Below, piece after piece: positions 22,441 to 34,039 of a DNA stretch of 47,391 nucleotides. The translations under genes and the position numbers were made by a program. This DNA comes from Gnetum montanum. Its lineage: Eukaryota > Streptophyta > Gnetopsida > Gnetales > Gnetaceae. The notes beneath the pieces are model-generated. The model saw only the letters and a program-made list of their open reading frames with translations, made no database searches and was not told where the DNA came from. Position 1 is the stretch's first letter, and each line of letters opens with the position of its first letter. The stretch covers positions 270,560 to 317,950 of the forward strand of contig MNCI01003051.1 in assembly GCA_015680685.1 (NCBI GenBank), in the 5' to 3' direction.

Positions 22441-24529
22441 CAAAATTAGTCTATGCAAGTGTACAAGGACCCATTGAATGCTAATAACAGCCCTTATGTT
22501 ATTTCAGCATTCAGCATTGATGACAACTGGAAACTAGTGAGCGAATTGTTCATGATTTGGGTACCCCCTCGTGACCTCTTTATCTTCCACTAGCTCATGA
22601 CCCTCTTTCGTTGTGAGAGTACCATCATAGGTGCCTGCAATAGAACCTTTTGTCATCAAGGTGCCCCAACATAACATAACCTCACCAACCATAGCCCAAC
22701 CAACTAACAAGACCATGCAACAGCCTCCTATGGTGGCCAATGCTACTATTTACTTCCTCATAGCCAATGATTGAGAACCAAAAGACTTCAATGAAGCAAA
22801 GGAGGTGTTGTCACATTTTAGCCATACTATGGAGCAGCTTGATTTTCCCACAAAAGAATATCCCTACCCATACAAGGTTAGGTTGTCAGGTCAATCTAAC
22901 AACTAATGGGTGCACAAGCGATGTTTGATAACATTTGTGAGAATTTCATAGATTAAATTCTCTATAGTATTATGTCTTTGAATAAGCTTAAACATTATTC
23001 TTGAAAAGCCTTTGTAATTTTCTAGGTTTGCTCTAATTGATTCACTAGCAAATACAATTTTGGTTAAGATGAATGATTAGCTATTTAAAGTTCATGGTAA
23101 TTCTTTACCAGTAGTACATAAGACCTTGTAGTGCACACACTAGCCGATGAAGATTTTGGGTTTGATTGTTTGATATCATGAAGGGAGTTCTTAATGTTGG
23201 CCAACCAACTTTAAGAACACAACATAGCACTAAAGAAGGATTCACTAGATCTACAAACACATATTGATGTACTAGCCATTGAGAAGTGAGTTTTGTTAAG
23301 CTGCATAAGATATGGGAAGATAATGAATGATAAAACAACATCAAGCAATAATTTGAATGGCATCATGCCCATAGAGATTGCTAGCTTAAGGTGGCTAAAG
23401 AAGCTACATATCAACGATAATGTCTTCCAAAAATTCAAGTTGGTATGCATTAGTGGTCGAGATGGGCTGTACGTGAACAATCCACACCAACAGCATCATC
23501 CGATCTAATGACAAATGTTCGAGCTAGACGGCTACACCTGCACACACCAGAATGAATATAGAAGGAGGAAGAAGGGGTAGCATAGGCTCATTAAGGGTTG
23601 TGGCCATTGGGCATTGCAGCCCTATGAAGTTCACGCTGACCCTTGAAGTTGTGAAGCTGTGTTGATCCTTGAAGCCATGTCACTTATAGCCACCACGCCA
23701 TCCTTTGACATCACAATTTCCATCTACTACTGCACCATCCACTACCACCCTATCATGGTTTTTACTATAGTCATTCTCCAGTCAATCTTTTTCATGGCTA
23801 CCACACAGGGTCTAGTTGTTGACATTCCAAAGACTTTTGTACATGCACATCACCTATGTCTTTAGGAATGCCATGTCAAAAACCCTATCATACTCGTAGA
23901 TGGATGGATGTATCATCCACCTAAAACATGAGTTTCTTGGACATCCAAACGAGTGAGTACATGTGAAAACCCTGCCTTGATTGAGCCAGAAGTAATGTCA
24001 ACATCAACACCTATGGTTTCCATGATGTTGTTGCTAGAAATTGAGATGGAATTGTCTGAGTTTAAGTACCACCAACTTTTTCTACAACCCCTCTACCTAA
24101 AAATTTTGTTGCCTTTTTTCAAACTATCAACTCTTATAGTTTGCACCAATTCATAGGCCTCGAAACTAGGAAAATGTATCCATTCTTATACATTCTAGAA
24201 GACATAGAAAAGGAGCTCGTAATGCTTGGCTACTTATAGGATGTGTTAGCAATGGCAATGACATCTCCATCCTAGACTGCGCTGACAAGAGTGGTGTGTA
24301 GAAAGGCTTTCACAGGGCAAGGTTACTAAGGTTTCCGACCAAATTTCTTCTTAGGAAACACAAGAGATAAATGGGAAGGAATGGTATGATCAAAGTGGTT
24401 GGTAATGTTGCTATCCAATCCTAAGCACATAACATTAGTATTGAACATGAAGATCAGCATGCTGCAAGAACTTTAGGAGTTCATGTTATCAGATTGATTT
24501 CCATGGTGATAGATATGCACAGAAGTTTA
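22441..24529 (+). other. Gag-protease linker of element E, unreadable
   Basis: About 2 kb with the base composition of the flanking gag and no frame I can assign. Open stretches at 23659-23862 and 23953-24153 show no family motif. A weak GQGY...GFRPNFFLG near 24320 recalls the Gly-rich patch of some Tat polyproteins, but I would not rely on it. It is probably decayed element sequence up to the family-A LTR. Confidence 0.4.
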
Positions 24530-26101
24530 TGTTGGTATGAAGTACCTTGTTTTATTGGAATTGATAATTTGAGGTAAATTAATATGGTTCCTTATGTTCA
24601 GAATTCAGAAATTTATGAGGAACAAGTGTCAACTATAACTTTTATTTTTAAAAAGTAGTTGTACCTTTTCTTAGTGCTTACAATTGAATTTTAATTTCTC
24701 ATGATGTTATAACCATCAAGAGGTCACATATCAACCATAGTTTTTAAATCTCTAAGGTGGTTGTAACTACCAAACACTTGTCAATCATAGCATTTAAATC
24801 TATGATGGTTACAACCAACCTCCATAATATTTGTAACTACCCTTAACCTCCCATGATGCTTGTAGCTACCCCAAAGCTACTATAAATAGAGCTTCAAGGG
24901 TAGAGAAAAAAATGGGAAAAGGGAGGGAGGGGTGTGTTTTGGGGTTGTGAGATCAAGAAGAAGATATTGAAGCTTGTGAGATAGCTTGTTAATTTATCAA
25001 TTTAGCTACTTTGTTTTAAATCTTGTGAATTCATTTCTTCCCATATTATTTTAGTTACTTAGGTAATCGTTTAGATAGTATCATGCTTGGCATTTAATTT
25101 TGGGATTTGTTCTAGATTATTCATATAGCTCTATATAGTGCAATAGTAAACTCCTATTAAGATTTTCCATAGAAGAGCTCATGTTGTTGGAAGGCTCAAG
25201 AGCAATTTAGTAGTAAAGTTTGTTATTGCATAATATTAAGACTTCTATTAAGATTGCTGTAAAAGAGCCTCTGTAGTTGGCAAGCCAATTAAGCAACTTA
25301 ATAGTAATTGTCTTATTTCTTTTGAGCCTTGAGGGTTTAGAAAATCTTTGGTATTTTAATGGGACTGAAATAGCTTCATTTTTTTAAAGTGTATTACCTT
25401 GGTATTTCAATCAAGAAATTGTCAAATCTTTTTGAAAGCTCTGTTGAATGCAATCTGTGACATCTATTATCTAGCCAAAATAGAGACTCATATGTTGTAG
25501 TTTATGCAATCATTTTTTATTAGTATAAAGGGATTGTTTTTATAAAATTGCTTGTTGAGCTTAGAAAGTTTGTTTAATTCATAGTTATTGAATTAGAAAT
25601 AACTTTAATGTGAAGTGTTTTCTCATATCAATTTATCTTGCTTAAATATTTGAGATTTCACACAGATTTTCTTTCTTTTCTTTCTCTTTCTCTATCCATT
25701 GAATCTCATTCTATTTCTAGTTTTCTTGTGGAACTTTCTCTCTATGGGAAATTAGGAGTAGATTGGTAAAATTGTGTTGAAATGTTTTTGGAAAAGTTTA
25801 TTTGTTACAAGTAGGTATTATAAGGACTGTATAGACTAAGTGATTGAACAAGATAGGAATTTTCAACAACTCACAGTATTTGACAAAGTTAGCCAAATCT
25901 CTTTTATGATAGCCGATTATAGTTTCATACACAACCCAACCATTCCAACATTCACAATAGCAAATAGATACTCATAATTAGTTTGTTTTATAACTATTGA
26001 GTTTACTTGGAGGTATTTAGGTCTTGGTGTTGCCAGAGACCAGTAAGCACATAAACCCTATTTAAACCCATTAGCGGTCTAGTCCGAAATGGTTGCCAAT
26101 A
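24530..26101 (+). repeat. LTR family A, copy 3 (near complete)
   Basis: It begins TGTTGGTATG and ends GTTGCCAATA (ancestral CCAACA). The 3' half aligns closely with copy 1 (1-361) and the reverse complement of copy 2 (3186-4889). A promoter lies at 24882. An internal stretch of about 80 bp is duplicated (about 25150-25215 and 25231-25302), whereas copy 2 has it once. Flanks GTTTA and AAAAG give no target duplication. There is no coding sequence inside, so it is probably a solo LTR that split element E between gag and protease. Confidence 0.75.
24882..24889 (+). promoter_or_regulatory. TATA box of LTR A copy 3
   Basis: TATAAATA within CTACTATAAATAGAGCTTC. The corresponding site in copy 2 reads TATAAAAA on the minus strand near 4333, so the element is conserved between copies. 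Confidence 0.7.
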
Positions 26102-26639
26102 AAAAGAAGCATAAGCAAAAGCCTAGCAATAAGGATGACAAGTAGACGGAGGTACAAAAGGAAGTGAACCAGTCGAAGCCCACTTCCATATCAGTTATAC
26201 CCATGACCTCCTCTATCCAACCCACTTTAACCAACAAACCATAGGAGGACCCTAAAATCCATAGCTAAAACCAAGAGGAGAAGCCCCAAAAATAACCACC
26301 TAAGGTTGAAGTTCATATTTTGGAGCACATGAAGGAAGTGAAGCACAATCAGGATGACAAACCCACAACCAATGATAAAAGCTTCCTCAGTGCAATGGAT
26401 TAGGTTGGACAATCCCTTAAGCAAAAAAATATAACTCTAAGCTTATATGATCTAATCATGACTTCGCTACACATTGTGCAGTGTTAGTCAAAATGTTGAC
26501 TTCCATTCCCGTTAGTGAGGACATCCTCGCTAATGAGGAATCCATCCATGCAATGATGGTTCCTCCCTCATTGAGGAAGGAAAAGTTAACATCCTAGTAT
26601 TTCATGATAGTAAAATCAAGGTCAATCCCTAAAATCACG
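26102..26639 (+). pseudogene. Polar segment before the protease of element E
   Basis: It starts with a Lys-rich run (KKKHKQKPSNKDDK) and continues with Lys/Glu/Pro-rich sequence (EVHILEHMKEVKHNQDDKP) and a few stops, as in the disordered linker before retroviral-type proteases. No defined fold is visible. Confidence 0.5.
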
Positions 26640-27120
26640 AAGTAAGTAGGGCTCCCCTATTCATAACCATACACATAGGGTAGTTTAAAGTGCATTAGGT
26701 GCATGTTAATGATGGAGTGGTAACAAACATCATCCCATGCACCATTGTTGAACACTTGGGCTTGATAGAGCAAATATAGCCTACAATAATTGCAACTGTC
26801 AAGTCCTTCAATGGGTTAAGGGTGGCAATCAAAGGGCTAATCTCTTTAGACTTCGTGGCAAGGGAGAAATTCCCCACAATCGTGAATTTCTTGGTGATGG
26901 AGGAGATGCTAGGGTTTAACTTTATCATAGGAAGACCTTGGTTGGCTCAATTACGAGCTATGTCTTCACCTATCCATCAAGAAATTCACCTTCCTTATGA
27001 TGGAGGTAAGATGATCATTCATAGTGATAGCATGGTTTCCTTAGCTATCAACAATGTGGATGTAGAGCAAGGGTCTGAAGTGGAGCTTTACAAGGAAACT
27101 CCTGGCCATGACATCCAATA
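26640..27120 (+). pseudogene. Aspartic protease of element E
   Basis: Retropepsin-like domain of the Tat style. It begins NHEVSRAPLFITIHIG and goes on to VHVNDGVVTNIIPCTIVEHL at the active-site position. The canonical reading there is 'VLIDNGSxxNxxP', so the catalytic loop has changed. Then come FNGLRVAIKGLISLDFVARE, LGFNFIIGRPWLAQLRAM (the conserved 'LLGRPWL' strand) and SSPIHQEIHLPYDGGKMIIH. From 26822 to 27118 the frame is open. It follows the family-A LTR and precedes a long non-coding spacer instead of reverse transcriptase. Confidence 0.82.
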
Positions 27121-27339
27121 ATCCAAGAGAGAGTAGAAACCTAAGAACAACAACGACAGGTAACGAGATGTGTTATTGGATGAACTCCCTTTTAACATCA
27201 TCACTAAAGGTCATGGTGAATATAAACTTGTGTAGAGTAGACCTTACTCATTCCCTAATCTTTCAAAGATTAGGAAGAGTCTACATAAGTGAAGTGCACC
27301 TTGACCTTTCCATCCCATGCCCTCATAACTAGATGAGCC

Positions 27340-28050
27340 GATAGGCATGTACCCTAACTTTTCTTTGTTAATTTGTTATACCATTTTATGTACTTTTTTT
27401 TACTCTTTATGCATGTAGCCTAAGTTTCTACTTTTGTTTGCATTTTTTACTTATTTATTACAGCTTTTCTTTTTTCTTTTTCTTTACTTTTTAGCATGTT
27501 ATAAACATAAAAAAAATCTTATAAAAATTTCAATTCTAGAAAAATCATAAAAACCTTTAAAATAGATATCGTCAAAAAATATAAGCTTCTCTTCAACCTT
27601 AGTCCACTAAGACTTTAAACTAGCAACATGACCCACCATGGCCTTAAACTAGCATCAACAACCACATGCTATGACTAGTCATGGCCTAAAATTGACAATG
27701 TAACCACAATGCAACCTATGCTTGCCATGGCCTAAAACTAGTGACATCTCTTTTATCTCATTTACTTTTAGCCTTTAAATGCATTGCTTAGTCATATAAC
27801 CAAAATTGTGAACATAGCCATCTATAACATTTATAACACTAGAACAACATATATACAGTCAAAACTAAAATAAAAAAAATTTAATGTAAATTTAAAATGT
27901 TTATAAAATACATAGACATGGCCACACTATGTGGCAAAATGTCAAAATAATAATAATAATCATCCATGACATAGTCTTGGCTAACAATAGCCATCAACAT
28001 AAAAATAAAAGACACATAACAAACAAGCTAAAAGAGGCAGATAGAAGATG
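27340..28050 (+). other. Protease-RT spacer of element E, left part
   Basis: Non-coding and pyrimidine-rich at first (27360-27500, intron-like). Then three copies of a word close to ATGGCCTAAAACTAGCA occur about 46 bp apart (27637, 27683, 27729). The same word returns at 44422, 44706 and 44737 in the same orientation. I infer that 27.3-28.0 kb and 44.4-45.0 kb are two halves of one spacer. Ogre-type Tat elements are reported to carry an intron at this place. Confidence 0.5.
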
Positions 28051-28208
28051 CTAAAGGGCATCTAGAGGAGGAAGTGGTGGGTCATTCCTACCCTCATCCT
28101 TAGGGCCACTAATGTCTCCTGATGTCTAAAATATAACACGTAGCCATTTAGTAACCAATAGCCAAAACCTTAACTTAAAATAAAACTAAAACATAAAATA
28201 CATCAAAC

Positions 28209-29026
28209 CTATGGAGGCTCTAGCTCCATGACTTTTGGGCATAGATGTGAAAGGTCATTCCAAACAATGGAGGATCTGGTCCTCCATCATATTGACCCAA
28301 TCAATATTTCCAAGATCAACACCAATGAGGATACTAGTTCTATCTACTGTAGTCCAAGTATATGGCTCTCGAGTAATAGTAGCTACAGAGGTCTCATCTA
28401 CAATAGTGGCATTCGAAGGAGCAGTGGATTTCTCCACCATGAGAGTACTCTTGAAGAGCTAATAAGTACTCTTTGCCTAGATCCCTAAATGAATAACTCT
28501 CCCTTGCATCGTTCAACTAAATCCTCTTTGAGCCACTTTAGGTAGGCCTCATGATCAGCCTTATACTACCACTTATGATCCTTTTATTTCCTACCCCACT
28601 CTAGGACCCAAGGGTAGTCATCTTTCCAATCCTTAACCTTCTAGGAGATGAGGTCCATTTGTATCTGCTATTCTATCATCTCACATGAGAGTGCTACTTT
28701 GTCTTGGATTGCATGCTAGTAGCAGGTCCATGTGATCTCTTTAGTTTGCAATTCCTCCAACTTAGTGACTTAGGCTTTCATAAAGGCTTTGTGATCTTGG
28801 AGATTTTCATCACCTTCTCCTACCATTGAGTTTTCTTCCTCAAGGCCACAACCTACTCCCATAGCGATTCATTGGACCTCTCCAACTTTCATGAAATTTT
28901 GGCACAACATTGCTAGATTAGTGGCAGTGTTGTATAACTTCAAGGATACACTAGAGACATTAGAGGGAAGCTTTAGCAAGAAGTCAAAGTCCATGTCTTG
29001 GCTAGGGTCACACTCCACAAAAAGCA
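28209..29026 (-). pseudogene. Exon 6 of the antisense gene (charged, helix-rich)
   Basis: It begins LFVECDPSQDMDFDFLLKLP, then NVSSVSLKLYNTATNLAMLC. A long charged segment follows (VTKLEELQTKEITW, QDKVALSCEMIE, KADHEAYLKWLKEDLVERCK) that looks like a coiled coil. After about 28500 the frame is full of stops until CPKVMELEPP, which splices in frame to exon 7. The middle is therefore uncertain. Confidence 0.55.
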
Positions 29027-29688
29027 CTATACAAACATAAAACATAATCATAAAAATAGTGTACAACCTAAGATAATCATAACATAAACATAACCTATAA
29101 CATAGACAAATGACTAAAGCATAGAAAACAAAGTCCTTACCTATATTAGGTGCTACCTATTGCAACCAGTCGATGATGTCCTTAGCCATCTCATGCATGA
29201 ACTCCACCTTGTTTAGGGCTTCTACCCATGATTTCACATGAAACTTAGGGACATGGGCTTGCACTAGTGGCTCAAGAACTAATATAAGCATAACAATCAT
29301 TAAATGGTTAGGATGAAAACTAAACTTAAAATAATAAGATATAATGAGAAGTGTTAAGACATGTGCTTACTTGGCTCCTTCTCTTCTTCCTCTAGGATGA
29401 CAATGGGGGATGTACCTAGTATTGCTTCTCCAAATAAGGCATCTAGATCAATGTTGGAAAACCTTGTAGCTTCATGCTATTGTAAGAGCACCTCCTCTGC
29501 ATGCCTTTGTTCCTCCTCTACTACAGTGGCTACACATCTCTGTGCTTCCTTCTCCATGGTAGCTTGGGTTGTCATGTCCTAACTCTTGCCTATAACTGTA
29601 ACACATAGAAAGCCAATAATCACATAAAATCATAACGTAGCCATAAAATCTCAAAACATAGAATATCCAAAGCTTAGATAAAACTTAC

Positions 29689-30738
29689 TTGGGACTACTT
29701 ACTATGATGACTTAAGCTTAAACTTAAGCTTCTTCAAGGAAAGTTGGTCTGATGCTGGTGGTGGTTCCTCTATGGGCCTCTTGAGCTTGGCAGTGGCTTC
29801 CCCTTTGGCTTCTCTCCATTGTCATTTAGCTTTCAAGATGCTCATTGGGATCGTGAGGGGCTCCTCCTTTAGGTTGTTAGGAGATTTGCATTACCTAACA
29901 AGATTCTTGGTGGTAATAAATAGTGAATCATCCATCTCCTCTAGTGAAATCTAAGCTTGCATCATTGGGCAAATGTGCTTTATCCAAGGCCTAGAAAGTT
30001 GCTCTGGATCATGGGCAATCCATCACCCATTCCTCCACACCACCAATAACTCCATAAACTTCTTCAAGTAACCTACAAAGAATGCAAAATGCATGTGGAT
30101 TATGGTAGAGGTATCTTCACAGAGTCTAAGAATCTCATCCTGAAGTCCAACAATCAAAGCTATCACCCAGTTAAATCTAATGTCATCTACCAAGATCCTC
30201 TTAAAGATCCACCCCTACACAATGTTGATTACCTTATTTTGTGACAATAGTTTAGGAAACACATGGGACCTGAACAAAGGATATGATGCCTTTTCCTTAG
30301 GGTTCGTGAAGATATCCATGGAAATTCTAGAGTGGCCCATGCTAGCACTAAGCCACTCCAAACCTTCCTCATGATGGCTTGCTTCCTTCACTATTATAAT
30401 GGCAACCTTTGCCCTATTAGTGGGAACACCAAACAAGTTGCAAAATGTGCGCTCATCAATGGCTATGATAATTGGCACACCTCAAATGGTGGTGCAAAAG
30501 TGATCAACTTCTTCATTAAAGGAGTCAATGATGTGCAGCATCTCCATAGTAGGAATGAAAGGGATAAGTGCCATAAATAAATCAAGCAAACCTACATGCT
30601 CAATTTTTGCTTGAATGTATCTAGGCTTTTGTCTTCTCAACCACTCTTATGTTGGTATCACTTCATCAAACTTCAGGATGATGGTATCCTCATGACATCC
30701 TACAAGTGGTAAGATAACATCAGTAGAGGTGGAGGGTC
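29689..30738 (-). pseudogene. Exon 3 of the antisense gene (largest domain)
   Basis: At 1050 bp this is the longest exon. It reads GPSTSTDVILPLVGCHEDTI, QAKIEHVGLLDLFMALIPFI, GVPIIIAIDERTFCNLFGVP, EEGLEWLSASMGHSRISMDI, LFRSHVFPKLLSQNKVINIV and DDIRFNWVIALIVGLQDEIL. It is a hydrophobic, folded-looking domain followed by a Lys-rich tail (KKLKFKLK). The GVP...LFGVP spacing recalls the plant transposon-associated domain with a 'GxxxxF...LxLP' pattern, but this is only a resemblance. There are at least eight in-frame stops, mostly TAG/TGA at probable Gln, Arg or Trp codons. Confidence 0.65.
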
Positions 30739-31739
30739 CTACAAGGTAACAACCAAATGTTTAGCATCAACATAGGCATGTTTAATAACTAGTTAAAGTG
30801 ATAGAACACTTAGAACTTTCATGACCATAAAAAATTAGAAGTTATACCCCTTATGTTTACCTTTCTTCTTCTTCTTGTTTGAGTAGAGGTTCCAGCTACA
30901 AGGGTCTAATCCAGGGAGCTCTTGGAGCCCACTCATTAGTTATGTATTGTCCTTTTGTCCACATACTTCTTGTAGATAAGGTTGAATTTCCTAGTGTATT
31001 CATCAAAGTCCCCTCTTAACTGTTCATACACAATAATTCTAATTTGGGGGTCCTTGATGAATTCATCTAAGGTGGTTTGAGTCATCACCAAGGTTTGATC
31101 ATTAGTGATCAAGCCTAGATCACTGACCCTATGTCTGTAAGGAGTTCATATAATCGACAAAGTTAGGAAAGGTAGTTTAGCCAGTAAAACCATAAAAACA
31201 CTATAACAACCATTCTTACTCTTGTAGATGATACATGGTGTTGAGCAAGTTCTAGAACAATGTGTGAACTCTATGTGCCACCATCAAATTGTTGTCATCA
31301 TTGTACTGGCTATACTCTGACATAGTCCAGATCTTAGTGAGGTAGAAGGGGCTAATCATGTTTATTACTCTTCCTACTATCTTAGGAGGTGGATTGTCAA
31401 TAATAAACTTGGAAATTAGGCTAGATGCTCAAGGCATCAAGGTCTCCACTATGACCTTGGTCACATCTGCAAATAAGTATGACCATAGCATCATACTAAA
31501 GTTTTGCAAAATATAGGCAAGGAATTCCCTTACCCTTGGCTGGAACCACAATGAGACCTTGTCCACTGTCATGTCAGGTAAGGGGATATTAGCATTAAGG
31601 TGGCCAATGTAGCATAGGATGCCCAACAACTTAACAATGATGAGTATGGACTTCAAGAAGATCCTACATAGAAAAGAAAAACATTATGACCGATCAAAAT
31701 TCCTTAACAAGTTTGTCAAAACATCCTGGTTGGCGGTCA

Positions 31740-32798
31740 AATTAGCCACTGTAAAAAGCTCTAAACTATTTATTCAAATTTTCTTAAGAAATTTATAACA
31801 ACATAATTACAACCTTTTATAGCCTCATACATTATAGTCAAAGTGTTATAGCCTAAGTAACATATTAATTGATAGATAGCCAAATTTGGAATTTAAAAAA
31901 ATAACCATTAGCATAAACATTATCGAAAATAGAAAGAATCACTTATAGCCCTCAAAACCAAATTTCAAAAATGGAAAACATTTTAGGACATCTCCAAGGG
32001 CATGTAAGTTGACAAGAGAGATCTCTAAGATGTCAACCACATCCACCTCCAAAGGGGTAAAGTGCTACAACTGAAATTTAGCATTATTAACAAAGTGTAG
32101 TAAAAAATTCATTGAAAATCCATCCAAGCTCCAATTTTAGTTATTCCACCATGGAAGGAACCCTAAAATCATAAACCTTTTAGCCATAGCCATTACAACC
32201 AAGAAAAACATAACCATATTTACATCAAATGTAGCTAAAACTAGCAAAACTGTAGCCATCAGCATTAACCTCCTTTCACACAGTGTTATTAGAAAATTTA
32301 CCAAAATTTGTTTAAGCTCCAAACATAGTGATTCCACCACCATTTGAAAGCTTAAATTGAGCCCTATGAACCTACACTTAAAAAAAAATTAAAATGCTTT
32401 TTTTTATTTAGAAAAAAAATTCATTAATTTGAATGAAAATATGAAAATGTTACAAACCCCTTTTTTGACATAAGTCTAATAAAAAATTCATTTTAAGTCC
32501 AAATGGGGTGATTTCACATCCATTGGAAATTTGAAGCCAAGACCCACCTAGCCATAACTAAAAGTTAGCCAAAACCCCTACTGTTTGTTAGAAAAATATT
32601 CATGAATTTACATGGAATTTTGAAAAATGGCATAAAAAACCTAACTACACAACTCACAAAAACAACCATAACTTCGTCGTTACTAACCCAAATGGAATGA
32701 AATGATAGCCATTAGAAAGCTTAAATGTAAAGCTATATATCAATAACATCAAAGTTTCAAAATATGTGTCATTTTCTTGGAAAAAAATACACAACATT
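31740..32798. repeat. Tandem array with about 186-bp period, left block
   Basis: Four related units start near 32091, 32278, 32462 and 32650 (spacing 187, 184, 188). Each has a segment like AAAATTCATT...AAGTCCAAATGGGGTGATT followed by CCATTGGAAAGCTTAAA. The units are strongly diverged. The block lies upstream of the antisense gene and ends abruptly at element F. Confidence 0.65.
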
Positions 32799-33363
32799 TG
32801 TAACAATGTTATCCTTGACATGTTGTCTGGCATCCCAAGAGTTCCTTAAAGCAGATTCAGAATCAGGATGGGACTCAAGAGGAATATGCCTCATTAATCA
32901 ATAGTCTTAAAACACATGCCAAAAAATAACATGTTAGTGTTAACATGTGTCTTGAGTGGTGTTTTAAATATGGCAAGCACATTATATTAGAAAAGCTAGA
33001 TAACACTCCCTTGCTCCACTCACATGGACACCATGGGGACTACCAGTTGAACCCTCCAAATTCATCACCACATGCTGGTAGTTGGTTTCATGGTCTTACA
33101 AGCACATACAACATCCCATAGCATGTCCCATGACACACCTAGTTTATACCCTAATGCAAATTTAAACTACACAACCCTCCTAGGTAAGGTTCTATCGAGT
33201 GGGGTAATGAGGGAGGCTATAGATCTTCTTGCTAATGCATGGAACTACCATGTCAATATGGTTCCAAAGACACAAGGAGTAGAGAACTCCTTACACTCCC
33301 ATGGCCCCAAAACCATGGGGGGAGATAGCATGCCATCATCAATTTTACTACCTCTCTCATAAT
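32799..33363 (-). repeat. 3' LTR of chromovirus F
   Basis: The plus strand starts TGTAACAATG and ends CTCTCATAAT. It aligns end to end with 39765-40298, with roughly one difference in five over the part I compared. The internal sequence between them reads gag to chromodomain on the minus strand, so this is the 3' LTR. The divergence implies an old insertion. Confidence 0.9.
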
Positions 33364-33378
33364 CCTCCCCTGCTTAAA
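33364..33378 (-). other. Polypurine tract of element F
   Basis: On the minus strand TTTAAGCAGGGGAGG directly precedes the 3' LTR, the expected plus-strand primer site of an LTR retrotransposon. Confidence 0.65.
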
Positions 33379-34039
33379 ATGAACAATGACCTCAAAGCAT
33401 AGCCTAGATAACCCATGAGGCATCAACACCATAACCAAGGGAGGAATCCATCAAATTTGGGGAAGTAAGCTCATGCTATTTAGAGTTTAGTCCAAAAGGA
33501 CCTTAGGTTCTAGAAGGTCCAACTACCAGGATCTGAGACCTTAAAGCTTCTTGTTAAACTCGACTATCTTCCTAAGATCTGAACTCATCATAGCATTTGA
33601 CACCCAAGTTAAGAATGGTACCATTCAAGACTTGGTATGTCCATCCTTCCACATCCTACCTAAGATGCAAGACTATAGAAGGACTCCTAGTGGCCGTTGT
33701 AATGACATGATAGAATGCGCTAACCTAGGGATGTATGAGTCCAAGGCATCCCTTGACTCACTTGTACCCAAAGGTTTAGGGATCTCAAGATCAATTGAGT
33801 TTTCTTTTCTATGTGAAACTTAAGCCCCATCACCTATAGAGTTTTTCAAAAAACTCTAGGCATCCCCCTACTTAAGGCATGCTCTCATAGAAACTTGACC
33901 TTGGATCTTGTGAGTCACCACATGTCATGCCTCTTCTAGTCTATCTAGTTCTTATCCTTCTATAAGTTTTATTTTTGATCAAAGGATTCTCTATCCATCA
34001 TCAAAGCAACCAAGGCGGGAGGTCAATCACTTGCTTCAA
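33379..34039 (-). other. 3' untranslated part of element F
   Basis: About 660 bp between the chromodomain and the polypurine tract with no domain I recognise. Short open frames on both strands (for example plus 33551-33820) carry no motif. Confidence 0.45.

Larger units (their letters stand above)
28051..31663 (-). pseudogene. Decayed antisense gene with seven or more exons, function unknown
   Basis: Minus-strand exons: 31663-31220, 31134-30861, 30738-29689, 29595-29371, 29278-29141, 29026-28209, 28125-28051. The introns are 85, 122, 93, 92, 114 and 83 bp, begin GTAAGA, GTAAAC, GTAAGT, GTAAGC, GTAAGG and GTTTGA, and all end in AG after pyrimidine-rich or ATATTTTAG-like tracts. Joining them keeps one reading frame across all six junctions (phases 2, 1, 1, 1, 1, 0), apart from one frameshift near 30935 inside exon 2. 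I cannot name the protein. The start lies upstream of 31663 and is not recognised. The last exon reads TSGDISGPKDEGRNDPPLPP and ends at a TAG. About two dozen in-frame stops make it a pseudogene. It lies inside the protease-RT spacer of element E, opposite to it. Antisense extra reading frames are known in Tat and Athila elements. Confidence 0.75.

Noticed and set aside
28228-28488. Plus-strand open frames near 28.3 kb
   Set aside because: They overlap exon 6 of the antisense gene, which has splice-phase support; the plus frames have none.
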